DNA of 64,000 bases from positions 1-64,000 of the forward strand of contig JAEWZY010000065.1 of assembly GCA_023394955.1 (NCBI GenBank), read 5' to 3'. Origin of the DNA: Bacillota bacterium. Its GTDB lineage: Bacteria > Bacillota > UBA4882 > UBA8346. The notes beneath the pieces are model-generated. The model did no database searches and had not been told where the DNA came from. It saw only the letters and a list, made by a program, of their open reading frames with translations. The translations under genes were made by a program, and so were the position numbers. Positions 52,521 through 61,191 of this stretch are shown here, piece after piece. How positions within the stretch are numbered: the first letter of the stretch is position 1; every line of letters begins with the position of its first letter.

Positions 52521-53173
52521 CGTTTTGTATCCAAAGCAAGATTACACTTTTCGACCAATACTCTGATCCATTTATCAAGAGGTAATAATAGAATACCGAT
52601 AATTAAGAGAATATGACATAAGGCAAAAATAATTACCTCCGAAAAAAGAGGAGGACGCCTGAAGAGAATAACAAGATGACTTCCGTAGATATGTTCTGGA
52701 AGAGCCACCGGATTAATAAGATGCCACATTATATCTAAAAATCCTGAAAAAATTAAGAGCATACCGCAGACAGGAATTTTTATTGTATTTCCCGGAGTCC
52801 CCCCGCCCATCCGATAGGCAAAAGAAGTCGCGAATGTAATCATCGGGTAATTTAATAAGTATAATGCGGTATAAAATTCCCCAAAAGCAACCTTATCAAT
52901 TTCGGCCCCAAAGTACCCATAGTAACTAATCCGAGGTATGATATAGCCAAGAAATACGATAAAAGGAAGTATTGTCAATATATATCCGTTTTTTAGCTTA
53001 TTAGGAAAAGTTGCAATACCCACGATAATAAAGGCGAAAATTAGGAACTTAAAAACCAAATCCCATATTGTGCTAATATATTGGTTGCGAGGAATAAAAA
53101 ACCAAATCGCAAAGAACCCTAAAAGACCCAAGAGCATACAAATAGCCCAAAACCAATTTTTTAAAAATTTCAT
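52490..53173 (-). CDS. Hypothetical membrane protein at the start of the second envelope module
   Basis: This 227-residue protein has six predicted helices. The start has AAGGAGG seven bases upstream. Text includes FAYRMGGGTPGNTIKIPVCG and LDIMWHLINP, which I do not assign to a family. Its last 25 residues after the final helix (KCNLALDTKRFGGSWHRRL) lie over the EFR1 remnant and may be a replaced tail. It follows the GT2 gene by 38 bp in the same direction, so it probably belongs to the polysaccharide operon. The role is unknown. Confidence 0.6.
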   Translation of the reverse strand: MKFLKNWFWAICMLLGLLGFFAIWFFIPRNQYISTIWDLVFKFLIFAFIIVGIATFPNKLKNGYILTILPFIVFLGYIIPRISYYGYFGAEIDKVAFGEFYTALYLLNYPMITFATSFAYRMGGGTPGNTIKIPVCGMLLIFSGFLDIMWHLINPVALPEHIYGSHLVILFRRPPLFSEVIIFALCHILLIIGILLLPLDKWIRVLVEKCNLALDTKRFGGSWHRRL

Positions 53174-53211
53174 TTAAATCCTCCTTAACATTATTATTGT
53201 TATAGAATTTA

Positions 53212-54030
53212 CTACAACCGCAATGTTGCTTTTAAACGATAAAATTGAATTGCTTTTTGTAACACTTTATCATTACTGAATTTGTTTCCAAAATACCGTA
53301 GATTATTTAATTCCTCCTTGCTTTTTTCCGCTTTATTGCGGTTGTGCATAATATGGTAATTTACGATCGTATCATCGGAAATATATTTAGCATTGGCTTT
53401 TGCCAGGCGATATCCTAGGTCGGTATCTTCATAACCCCAGCCGGTAAAATTTTGGTCAAAACCTCCCACTCTATCAAGCAAAGTTTTGTCAACAGAAGCA
53501 TTCCCGGTTATAAAGCCAATGTATCGTAAAGGATGGTAAGGATTTTTTAAGAATAATTTTTTGATACTATAATAGAATTCTTTTTTTGAGTTTTCTTGAA
53601 TTGTTTTAATGACCTCAAAAAAACTATTTTCATTACATAATTGCTCAATGACTGATTCCGTAAGTTTTGTATCCATTCTTTCTCCCAATACAACACAATC
53701 TTCTTGATGTCTAGCTAAATGTTTGGAGATAAAATTTGGAGCGGGGATTCGATCATCATCGACAAAAATGATAACATCTCCGGTAGCTCTTTCGATTCCT
53801 CTATTCCTGGCAGCTCCTCTGCCAATGTTTGTTTCACAGAAGATTTTAATGGGTTCAAAAGTAAATTTCATCGCTTCGAAGGACGAAATCGTGTCCGGAC
53901 TGCAACCATCAAAAACAATAATGACCTCCATGTTTTGGTCTACTTGATTTTCCAGTCCTTTGACGGCTAATTTTAACCTTGAATTCTTATCTTTAGTAGG
54001 AATGATAATACTACATTTTTTAGTTCCCAC
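53212..54030 (-). CDS. GT2 glycosyltransferase with GT7-like C-terminal domain (copy 2)
   Basis: This 272-residue family 2 enzyme opens CSIIIPTKDKNSRLKLAVKG. It has VDDDRIPAPNFI as the acidic DxD-type motif, and ends with the galactosyltransferase-like GGFDQNFTGWGYEDTDLGYR motif that binds acceptor sugar and metal in the GT7 C-terminal domain. The start codon is GTG, with AAGGAGG twelve bases away, which is long. It is clearly a duplicate of the adjacent gene at 54039-54881. Probably forms an exopolysaccharide or cell-wall glycan side chain; sugars are not predictable. Confidence 0.85.
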   Translation of the reverse strand: MGTKKCSIIIPTKDKNSRLKLAVKGLENQVDQNMEVIIVFDGCSPDTISSFEAMKFTFEPIKIFCETNIGRGAARNRGIERATGDVIIFVDDDRIPAPNFISKHLARHQEDCVVLGERMDTKLTESVIEQLCNENSFFEVIKTIQENSKKEFYYSIKKLFLKNPYHPLRYIGFITGNASVDKTLLDRVGGFDQNFTGWGYEDTDLGYRLAKANAKYISDDTIVNYHIMHNRNKAEKSKEELNNLRYFGNKFSNDKVLQKAIQFYRLKATLRL

Positions 54031-54038
54031 AAATATTA

Positions 54039-54881
54039 TTAGCCTCCTTTTTGCTTATGATATATGATATTTTCTTTTAAGATTAGCAATCGTATCCACG
54101 CTTGGGCGATAATTTCCCGATGTTCTTTTAAGAAATGCTTCAAATTTATAATTGATTCGTTTAGCTTTTGAGGATCATTACCGCCGTGCGCCAAATGGTA
54201 GCCCACTATCGAAGAATTTTTTCGAAATTGTAATCCGCGTTTGTGGAGACGATAAGCTAACTCAATATCTTCATGTCCCCAACCTTTAAAATTTTCATCA
54301 AATCCCCCTACCTCTAATAGATCCTTTTTATTCACCGAACCATTGTTGGTAAAAAAGAGCAACCATTTTAACGAAAAATGATTTCCGAATATTTTGAATA
54401 AGGTATTAATAAAAACCGGTTTGTAAATTAGACGTGATTTTTCATTAAGAAACGAAAGATCACCCCAAATTTTCTCTCCGAAGTACAACTCTTCGATCTC
54501 AGTTTCATAAAGAAAGGTATCCTTGGTTATCCCCATTAACACCCATCTTTGATTATAGCCGGACAGATGTTTTAACACAAAGTCTTTAGCGGGAATCACG
54601 TCATCATCCATGAAAATTATACGTTCGCCGTTGGCCCGGTTAATGCCAAGATTTCTAGCGGCTGAACGCCCCATGTTTTTTTCAATCAGAATTATTTGAG
54701 GTTGGTAGGTGAAATTTAGTTTGTAAAAGGCCTCCATGGTTTGACTACTGTTGCCGTCAAATACTACGATAACTTCGATACTATCATCCACCTGTTTTTC
54801 CAGGGCTTTCAAAACCAGCCTTAACCGGGTAATTTTATCTTTGGTCGGAATAATAATACTGGCTCTAATTTTATTTTTCAT
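54039..54881 (-). CDS. GT2 glycosyltransferase with GT7-like C-terminal domain (copy 1)
   Basis: This 280-residue paralogue of the next gene has the same layout: RASIIIPTKDKITRLRLVLK, IVVFDGNSS, MDDDVIPAKDFVLKHLSG and GGFDENFKGWGHEDIELAYR. The two share most motifs, including the rare PTKDK in place of the usual PxYN, so they arose by tandem duplication. The genes are 8 bp apart, and a flippase gene ends 22 bp upstream. It may add consecutive sugars of one chain with its twin. The start has GGTGA upstream. Confidence 0.86.
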   Translation of the reverse strand: MKNKIRASIIIPTKDKITRLRLVLKALEKQVDDSIEVIVVFDGNSSQTMEAFYKLNFTYQPQIILIEKNMGRSAARNLGINRANGERIIFMDDDVIPAKDFVLKHLSGYNQRWVLMGITKDTFLYETEIEELYFGEKIWGDLSFLNEKSRLIYKPVFINTLFKIFGNHFSLKWLLFFTNNGSVNKKDLLEVGGFDENFKGWGHEDIELAYRLHKRGLQFRKNSSIVGYHLAHGGNDPQKLNESIINLKHFLKEHREIIAQAWIRLLILKENIIYHKQKGG

Positions 54882-54903
54882 AATTTCACCAACTTCATAA
54901 AGA

Positions 54904-56223
54904 TTAATTACGAATTGTTCTTTTACTCCTGGAGAATAGTCGAAAGCAAATTTCCATTGAAAGTATTAGTAACAAGTTTGTTAAGGCCACACTCACCAAT
55001 GCCCCGGCCAAATTCCAATACTTAGTAGCTATCAATTGTAAAGAAAGTGAAACAGGTAAGATTAATAGAATTGTAAAACCGGTCATTAACGCGCTTTTAT
55101 TTCCTTCCATATTGTAGATGGATAGATTAATCTGGTAAATAGTGTATAAGGCGATACTTATTGAAGATAAAGCAACATAGAGATAGTTTAGTTGATAATT
55201 ATGACCGAAAAGCTTGATAAAAACAATGATTGCCAAGCTTGAACCAGTGATAATCACAAACAGGATCAGAGGTGAATAAACTCGTATCTTTCTTTTTACC
55301 AATTGATTATTGTTTGTTTGAGCGATAAGTGGTACGAAAACTACTAAAAATACCTCATAAAAAAGGACCGAAAAAATATTTTTAATGAATCCCTGATAAG
55401 CGTTGTATAAGCCAACCTGCTCCGGAATACAAAAATAATTAACAAAAAATATATCGCTCACAAAAAGCAAACCTCCTAAAAACATGCTGATTGAGCTAGT
55501 AATTCCATACTGGTAAATTTTTTTGATGATCGCCCAGTTGATTTTGGTCAAAATTTTAACCCTGATCCGAATTATGACAAGTACGCTGAATAAAATTTGA
55601 GAAACAGCTAAACTAAGAAAATAATATTTCAAACTCTTTTTATGAAATCCCCAATAAAAAAGGACAATCATTAATAAATTAACAATAGTTGTAATCATTC
55701 TAAACTTACAAATGTCACTAAAAAGTTTCTGCCCACGTAAATAAGATTCGCTTAAAGCGCTAAAACTGATAAAAACAGCCATTATGATTCCGGTTTTCCA
55801 GAGGTAATTCGAAATATTTAGTTGGTGGACGAAAAAAGGAAAGACACTTAGAAAAAGAATAACCAACAATGAAACCGAAAAAAAACTACCTAGTGCGGAA
55901 TAAAATATCAATTCATTCCGCTCCGTTTCACCACTAATCGGTAAATACTTATACATTGAACTATGAACACCTAACAGCATTGGCACAAAAACAAGATAGG
56001 AAAGATTATTGATAATTCCAATCTGACCGAATTCCGACGAGGTAATTGTCCTAACGGTAATAATTGTAACAATTGTCAAAAACAGACTAGCGATTATTTT
56101 ATAGATCAAGACTTCACTAAAATTGGTTAAGAAATTTTTAAGAAGTTGATTTCCGGTGATGAACTGGGAATAAGCATCTTTAAGAATGGTAAATTTCAAA
56201 ATTCTTTTAATTTGAAAACTCAT
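54904..56223 (-). CDS. Wzx-type polysaccharide flippase (MOP superfamily)
   Basis: This membrane protein of about 439 residues has 12-14 helices, with the MOP/Wzx pattern. A first pair with ITVRTITSSEFGQIGIINNL is followed by VFLVVFVPLIAQ in the middle and AGALVSVALTNLLLILSMEI toward the end. It would move lipid-linked oligosaccharides across the membrane. ATG at 56223 has GAGG eight bases upstream; a longer frame to 56244 has no ribosome site. It sits between the GT2 pair and the UbiA gene, so the module includes donor synthesis, assembly and export. Confidence 0.86.
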   Translation of the reverse strand: MSFQIKRILKFTILKDAYSQFITGNQLLKNFLTNFSEVLIYKIIASLFLTIVTIITVRTITSSEFGQIGIINNLSYLVFVPMLLGVHSSMYKYLPISGETERNELIFYSALGSFFSVSLLVILFLSVFPFFVHQLNISNYLWKTGIIMAVFISFSALSESYLRGQKLFSDICKFRMITTIVNLLMIVLFYWGFHKKSLKYYFLSLAVSQILFSVLVIIRIRVKILTKINWAIIKKIYQYGITSSISMFLGGLLFVSDIFFVNYFCIPEQVGLYNAYQGFIKNIFSVLFYEVFLVVFVPLIAQTNNNQLVKRKIRVYSPLILFVIITGSSLAIIVFIKLFGHNYQLNYLYVALSSISIALYTIYQINLSIYNMEGNKSALMTGFTILLILPVSLSLQLIATKYWNLAGALVSVALTNLLLILSMEICFRLFSRSKRTIRN

Positions 56224-56252
56224 AGATTGCCTCAAAAAAAACATTTATTAAT

Positions 56253-57200
56253 TCAGACGTTAATTTGAAATAAAGCTATTTGATAAGAATTAACATAAAT
56301 TAACCAAAAAGTAACTCCAACCCATAAAACAAAGCTAAACATCAAAATTCTATCGTTTAAGATTGTATTGGCCGGATCTCCCCCCGCTTCTTCTTTATAT
56401 ACAAGAAAGAGATATCTAAAAATTGTAAAAATCACAAAGGGAATCGTGCCCATCATCTTAATGCCTATCGGACTATAATAAGAATAGAGAGAGTAAGCGA
56501 TAATTGTTGTTGAAATGGTCATCCCAATTAATTGGTCGATTAACACGTTATGATTATAATCAATTAATATTTGGCGGTGGAAAATACCATCTTTCTTAAG
56601 TATCAATATCTCCGCTCTTCTTTTACACAACCCTAAAAACAAGGCCAGTAAAAAAGTACACAATATTAACCAGGGGGAAGGCGAAACCGGTAAAACTAAA
56701 GATCCGGCAAGAACCCTTAATACGAAACCAAAAGCAATTACGAAAATGTCGATAAAAACTACATTTTTTAACCAAAGTGAGTAGATAATATTTAATGCCA
56801 TATAAGCCACGAGGATGTAAAAAAAATATAAGTTCAGATTCCAACCGATTACAAGGCTACCGCAGAGAAACATGACTCCAAAAATTACAGCGTTATGAAC
56901 TTTAATGACACCTGCCGCCAAAGGCCTATCCTTTTTTTGAGGATGCAGTTTATCCCTTTCACAATCGATGATGTCATTCAATACATAAACTGAACTGGAG
57001 ATGCAACAAAAAGCGATAAATGCAACCGTGACCATTACCAATTTTTCAACAATAAAAAGTTGCCCTGAAAATAGTAGCGCAGCGAAGACAAAAGCATTTT
57101 TCAACCATTGTTTAATCCGAAATAATTTCAGAAACGTTCTAACAGTTAATGGTTTGCTTAACAGTAGGCCGGGACTGGCGCTCATTTTAACTCCATTCAT
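56253..57200 (-). CDS. UbiA-family prenyltransferase, decaprenyl-phosphate phosphoribosyltransferase-like
   Basis: This 315-residue membrane protein has about nine helices and the two UbiA aspartate motifs. The first is VLNDIIDCERDKLHPQKKDR, in which NDxxDxxxD binds Mg2+ and the KKxRP end is the DPPR-synthase variant. The second is DIFVIAFGFVLRVLAG. The start FKLFRIKQWLKN-type segment is also that of the Rv3806c family, which transfers ribose 5-phosphate from PRPP to decaprenyl phosphate. AAGGAG precedes the ATG. A DUF212 PAP2-like gene lies 43 bp upstream, as expected for the phosphatase of the next step. That makes a lipid-linked pentose precursor likely. Confidence 0.82.
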   Translation of the reverse strand: MNGVKMSASPGLLLSKPLTVRTFLKLFRIKQWLKNAFVFAALLFSGQLFIVEKLVMVTVAFIAFCCISSSVYVLNDIIDCERDKLHPQKKDRPLAAGVIKVHNAVIFGVMFLCGSLVIGWNLNLYFFYILVAYMALNIIYSLWLKNVVFIDIFVIAFGFVLRVLAGSLVLPVSPSPWLILCTFLLALFLGLCKRRAEILILKKDGIFHRQILIDYNHNVLIDQLIGMTISTTIIAYSLYSYYSPIGIKMMGTIPFVIFTIFRYLFLVYKEEAGGDPANTILNDRILMFSFVLWVGVTFWLIYVNSYQIALFQINV

Positions 57201-57242
57201 TCTCCAACTCCTTTCTGGCGATTTCGGATTGCGAACCCAAGA

Positions 57243-57665
57243 TTATTCTAAGAATGCTAATTGGATCAGGTAGGTTAATAATGCTACTATGAATCCTAAT
57301 ATACATCCCCCCAAAACCTCAAACCAATTATGCCCTTGGCTTTCTCTTAGATTATAAATATTATTGGTGGGTAAACTATTTAAAATTTGAGCATATAGGC
57401 CTACCGCCCGGCGAATACCGGTTGCATCAATAACTGTTATCATTAATATTGCGCAACCCAATCCCACCTCAGGCTCATTCCATCCTTTGCTTAAAATAAT
57501 GTAAGCCAATGGGGCTGATATAATAGTAGTGTGGGTGGATGGAAAACCTCCGTTCCCTATCTTTCTTTTTGCTTCCATCCTGCCATAGCCACAATAATTG
57601 ACCAGATATTTTACGGTTCCCGATACAATCCACCCAATAAAAGGCAGTATAATATAGTAAAACAA
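57243..57665 (-). CDS. DUF212 / divergent PAP2 membrane phosphatase
   Basis: This 140-residue protein has four helices and the DUF212 signatures: GGFPSTHT in a loop (like the PSGH of PAP2 phosphatases), IDATGIRRAVGLYAQILN, and GHNWFEVLGGCILGF near the C-terminus. It starts with TTG, with GAGGAGCC seven bases upstream. It is the first gene before the UbiA homologue. In mycobacteria a PAP2-type enzyme removes the phosphate from decaprenyl-phosphoryl-ribose phosphate; I infer a similar pairing here. A frame covering 57475-57711 is a shadow. Confidence 0.85.
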   Translation of the reverse strand: MFYYIILPFIGWIVSGTVKYLVNYCGYGRMEAKRKIGNGGFPSTHTTIISAPLAYIILSKGWNEPEVGLGCAILMITVIDATGIRRAVGLYAQILNSLPTNNIYNLRESQGHNWFEVLGGCILGFIVALLTYLIQLAFLE

Positions 57666-57711
57666 GACCGGCTCCTCTTTTCAGTTCTCGTACCGTAACG
57701 GCAAAAACCAA

Positions 57712-58037
57712 CTAAGTTTCTGAAATTTATATTTTAATCTTTACTAAGGAATAAATCAGTTTGTTGTCTGCAACTTGTTTCTCTTCCATATTTTTGTATG
57801 ATAACCCATATTTTATAAAAAAGGAACTACTAAAAAATATAGACACTTTTACTCTAGGCTCTGATTGAAAATAAACCTTTTGCACCCGGACTAATCGGAC
57901 TAATTTATTTTCATATGATTCCCATTATAGTTATGGAACAATGTGAGCATAATCAATACTACCCTGCCTACCGCTCTCGCCAGCATCTTCCCCTTAATCG
58001 AACCATATTAAAGCCGAGTTTGAAAAGGCGATAAAAA
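57712..58037. other. Intergenic region upstream of the second envelope module
   Basis: About 330 AT-rich bases with no gene, repeat or RNA that I recognise. The module promoter should lie in it, but no good -35/-10 pair is visible. Confidence 0.5.
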
Positions 58038-58057
58038 TAGCCCGGAAGTCCGGGCTA
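58038..58057 (-). terminator. Terminator of the AICAR transformylase gene
   Basis: TAGCCCGG and CCGGGCTA form an 8-bp stem with a 4-nt loop, followed on the minus strand by TTTTTAT, about 32 bp past the stop. Confidence 0.88.
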
Positions 58058-58089
58058 ACAGGTTTGGCTAATTCTATTTAAAAACGTTC

Positions 58090-59259
58090 TTAATGATAAA
58101 ACAACCGTAAATTAGAGTAAATCATCACAATTCCATACTCATCACAGGCCGCCAATACGCTGTCGTCCCGCACCGATCCGCCGGGCTGGACAATATAACG
58201 GACCCCGCTTTGGTAAGCCCGATCAATATTGTCCCGGAAGGGGAAGAAGGCGTCCGAACCGACGGAAACCCCTGTTAATCCGGCGAACCATTGTTTCTTT
58301 TCCTCCTTGAACAATCTTACCGGTTCTTCGTCAAACATTTCCCGCCATACCTTGAGCTCGTTTTCAGTAATATCGTCACGCAGATAAAGATCGATGGCAT
58401 TATCCCGATCCGGTCGGCCTAAGCCTTTTTTAAATTTGAGATTGAAAATCGCGGGATGCTGCCTTAAGTACCAGAGATCCGCCTTGTCTCCGGCCAGACG
58501 GGTGCAGTGAATCCGGGACTGCTGCCCGGCGCCGTTACCGATGACTTGTCCGTCAAAAGCGTAACATACGGAATTAGACTGGGTATACTTTAAAGTAATC
58601 ATCGCAATGATCAGGTCCCGCTTTGCTGCATCGGACAAATTTTTATTGGCGGTCACGATCTCTTGGAGATCCTCGAAACTAGGGACCTTATTATTTCGCA
58701 GTTGTTCAAAGTTGATCCCGAAAATGCTCCTCACTTCGGTATCCCCCGGTTCATAAGCGGGGTCGATTTTAACGATGTTATATTTGCCGTTCTTTTTAGT
58801 TTTAAGAAGTTCCAATGCTTCGGGAGCGTATCCCGGCGCGATGACCCCGTCGGAGACCTCCCGCTTCAGGATTTGGGCGGTTGGTAAATCCACCACATCG
58901 CTTAAAGCGGCCCAATCGCCGAAAGAAGACATCCGGTCCGCTCCCCTGGCTCGGGAATAGGCCGCGGCTAATGGCGATAAGTCCAAATCCTCGACAAAGT
59001 AAGCTTTTTTTAAAGCGTCACTCAGCGGCAAACCGATAGCGGCCCCAGCCGGGCTGACATGTTTAAAGGAAGCGGCGGCGGGTGTCTTTAAGACCTGCTT
59101 CAATTCTTTCACCAGTTGCCAGGAGTTGACGGCGTCCATGAAGTTAATGTAACCGGGATTGCCGTTCAATACTTCCAAAGGCAATTCGCCCTGGGGAGCG
59201 TAGATTTGGGCCGGTTTTTGGTGGGGATTGCAACCGTACTTGAGGGTGTAAGATTTCAA
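58090..59259 (-). CDS. purH: Stand-alone AICAR transformylase (PurH C-terminal domain type)
   Basis: This 389-residue enzyme formylates AICAR with 10-formyl-THF in purine synthesis. It covers only the transformylase half of PurH: LKYGCNPHQKPAQIY, the Lys-His catalytic pair in SFKHVSPAGAAIGLP, SSFGDWAALSDVVD, KYTQSNSVCYA, and IVQPGGSVRDDSVLAACDEY. The N-terminal MGS-like IMP cyclohydrolase domain of about 200 residues is absent. Its start is TTG with GGAGG seven bases upstream; no sequence for that domain lies upstream. IMP cyclohydrolase must be elsewhere or of another family. It is monocistronic. Confidence 0.93.
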   Translation of the reverse strand: MKSYTLKYGCNPHQKPAQIYAPQGELPLEVLNGNPGYINFMDAVNSWQLVKELKQVLKTPAAASFKHVSPAGAAIGLPLSDALKKAYFVEDLDLSPLAAAYSRARGADRMSSFGDWAALSDVVDLPTAQILKREVSDGVIAPGYAPEALELLKTKKNGKYNIVKIDPAYEPGDTEVRSIFGINFEQLRNNKVPSFEDLQEIVTANKNLSDAAKRDLIIAMITLKYTQSNSVCYAFDGQVIGNGAGQQSRIHCTRLAGDKADLWYLRQHPAIFNLKFKKGLGRPDRDNAIDLYLRDDITENELKVWREMFDEEPVRLFKEEKKQWFAGLTGVSVGSDAFFPFRDNIDRAYQSGVRYIVQPGGSVRDDSVLAACDEYGIVMIYSNLRLFYH

Positions 59260-59326
59260 AATAATACCTCCGTTGATAAGATTAGTTTAATTTTACTTGC
59301 TAAATGGTCATATTTCCTCTTTGATA

Positions 59327-60163
59327 TTAATTAATTTTAAAAATTGGACGTTTACCCTTAAATTTGGTAAACCCAAATTTATAACCTTGCTTTTTGGCCT
59401 CAAAAAGTGGCGTGATTACCGCTCCTTCCGGGTAATAACATATTTTTCTATTAATACACCAAGTCATAGGATAATGTCCAAATTCGTCACCTTTAGATGC
59501 GGCGATTAACTTTATATCTTTACGATAAAATTCTATACATTTACCGGGGTAGTCGTTTAGTGAATCTAACTCACCTATACTATACTGTTTCACCCGCCTT
59601 TGAAGCTTGATATCATCCTCAAAACCATATTGGACTAGGTCTATAACATAATATTTCTGATTTGTTTTAATATAATTGAATACATGACCTCCTATGTCAG
59701 CCCAATAGTTTATAAATCCCACTTCCTCGTAATCGCCTTCCAACACATACTTTAGTACGTTAGCGTTGGTGCCACAATTGCCTTTATTAACTAGCAAAGC
59801 ATTATCGCCGGGACGGTTAAAATGCCAAGTATAAGCGCCTCTATTAACCTTAGTATCACCGCTATAAGAACCAAATTTGGCTAAGGTAAGATACTGGAGA
59901 AGGTCATAAACCGTACTGATGCGTTCGCGGATTTTCTCCGGATTTCGTTCGTCAACCAATAATTGAACTGCTTCCGTGGTTAGCTTCGGCATACCCAATC
60001 CCGGAGGAAGATTAAAAAATCGGACTGCTTCCGGATTGGGACAATCGATAAGAGTACCTAATTTATCATTACTTGAAGCTTCTTCGGCATAGGCTAAATA
60101 TAAAGAAGAACCAGCAAAAGCCAAGACTAACACGCAAATCAATAAGGTAATTCTATTTTTCAT
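59327..60163 (-). CDS. Secreted transglutaminase-like cysteine protein
   Basis: This 278-residue protein has a signal peptide (about 1-26, ending AYA|EE). The mature part has a transglutaminase-like core with a probable Cys-His-Asp triad: Cys130 in NKGNCGTNANVLKYVL, His160 in IGGHVFNYI and Asp175 in YYVIDLVQYG. Such proteins act as peptidases or cross-linking enzymes of the cell surface; the exact reaction is unknown. A promoter (60212-60240) and GGAGG eight bases before ATG show that it is expressed alone. The last 60 residues have basic KFTKFKGKRP-like text. Confidence 0.75.
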   Translation of the reverse strand: MKNRITLLICVLVLAFAGSSLYLAYAEEASSNDKLGTLIDCPNPEAVRFFNLPPGLGMPKLTTEAVQLLVDERNPEKIRERISTVYDLLQYLTLAKFGSYSGDTKVNRGAYTWHFNRPGDNALLVNKGNCGTNANVLKYVLEGDYEEVGFINYWADIGGHVFNYIKTNQKYYVIDLVQYGFEDDIKLQRRVKQYSIGELDSLNDYPGKCIEFYRKDIKLIAASKGDEFGHYPMTWCINRKICYYPEGAVITPLFEAKKQGYKFGFTKFKGKRPIFKIN

Positions 60164-60211
60164 TCATATCCCTCCAGTCGTACTTGAGAGTGTCAATATA
60201 ATACGTCCTTA

Positions 60212-60240
60212 ATTTTACATTATTTTCTAGCTAAGTACAA
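60212..60240 (-). promoter_or_regulatory. Promoter of the transglutaminase-like gene
   Basis: TTGTAC (60235-60240) and TAAAAT (60212-60217) with a 17-bp spacer on the minus strand lie about 50 bp upstream of the start codon. Confidence 0.7.
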
Positions 60241-60285
60241 CCTAACTTTATGCGGAACAGTAATTTTCCTACCATTTTCTTTATA

Positions 60286-60972
60286 TTACAGATCCTTAAA
60301 ACCAACCAATAATGCCCCATTATGCTTTTCACTATAATGTTCGTAAACTACCTTAATCCGTTGAAATCCGGCGTCATTCATTATTTTGGTCTCGGTCTGC
60401 GCTGAGCAAGGGATATCAATATGATAAAACATTCCTTTTTTTAAGATACCGGATTTCTTGAGTCGAAGATATTTTTCAAGCATCTCCCCCTCTTCTTTCT
60501 CAGGGACCAGATAATCGTCGTTAATAAATTTACCACCCGTTTTCAAGGAACTGAGTATTTGTTTGTATAACGGTAGTTTCCTCTCAGGCAGCCAATGATG
60601 CATAGTAGCGGAAGCGACAACGTAATCGAATCTATTCAGGCCAAAATCATAGTCAAAGTATGACGCTTTGATGAGTCCGATTTGATCCGAAACATCTTGA
60701 TACTTCTTCCGAAGTGATTCAAGCATGTCGCCGGAGAGGTCGATACCTAAAAACTGGGCATTAGGGGTTCTTTTCAAGATATACTCGATTTCCAGTCCGG
60801 TACCGCAACCCAAATCTAAAATTCGAACCGGTTGATCGGTAACCTCAAATTCCTCGGCTAATAAGATTTTTTCCTGATGATAGTTGGGATTTTCCATCAT
60901 ATGAGCTTCGTAACTGGATACTCTGGCGTTAAAGAAAGTAGCCATTTCTTCGGGGACGGGAAAATGACTCAT
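60286..60972 (-). CDS. SAM-dependent methyltransferase
   Basis: This 228-residue protein is a class I methyltransferase. Motif I DLGCGTG spans residues 53-59 (ILDLGCGTGLEIEYI), the acidic motif II FLGIDLSGDML follows, and motif IV-like YVVASATMHHW and a C-terminal FINDDYLVPEK are seen. The substrate is unknown; the small size and the lead FFNARVSSYEAHM recall enzymes of the Methyltransf_25 group acting on small molecules. It lies between the transglutaminase-like gene and the ABC transporter operon, each in its own unit. Confidence 0.86.
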   Translation of the reverse strand: MSHFPVPEEMATFFNARVSSYEAHMMENPNYHQEKILLAEEFEVTDQPVRILDLGCGTGLEIEYILKRTPNAQFLGIDLSGDMLESLRKKYQDVSDQIGLIKASYFDYDFGLNRFDYVVASATMHHWLPERKLPLYKQILSSLKTGGKFINDDYLVPEKEEGEMLEKYLRLKKSGILKKGMFYHIDIPCSAQTETKIMNDAGFQRIKVVYEHYSEKHNGALLVGFKDL

Positions 60973-61103
60973 AAAACCTTCCTCCGATTTACTTTTCCGT
61001 TCAAACCTGACTCATACAGTTTACCATATATTAATCTGAGTTAACATATACTAAACTCAGGGGTTTATCATTATCGATCACAATGTAGGATACAACAATT
61101 AAA

Positions 61104-61125
61104 ACCGTGGTATTTTGGCCACGGT
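61104..61125 (-). terminator. Terminator of the sugar ABC-reductase operon
   Basis: ACCGTGG and CCACGGT form a 7-bp stem with an 8-nt loop, followed on the minus strand by TTTTAATTGTT, about 67 bp after the reductase stop. Confidence 0.7.
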
Positions 61126-61191
61126 CTTTGGGATTAAGGGGGTGATTCGGTTTTAAAATTCTTACCTGAGTTAACCATATAATCACTACGA

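Noticed and set aside
57475..57711. 78-codon frame overlapping the DUF212 gene
   Set aside because: It overlaps in another frame; the DUF212 frame has the family motifs and a ribosome site.
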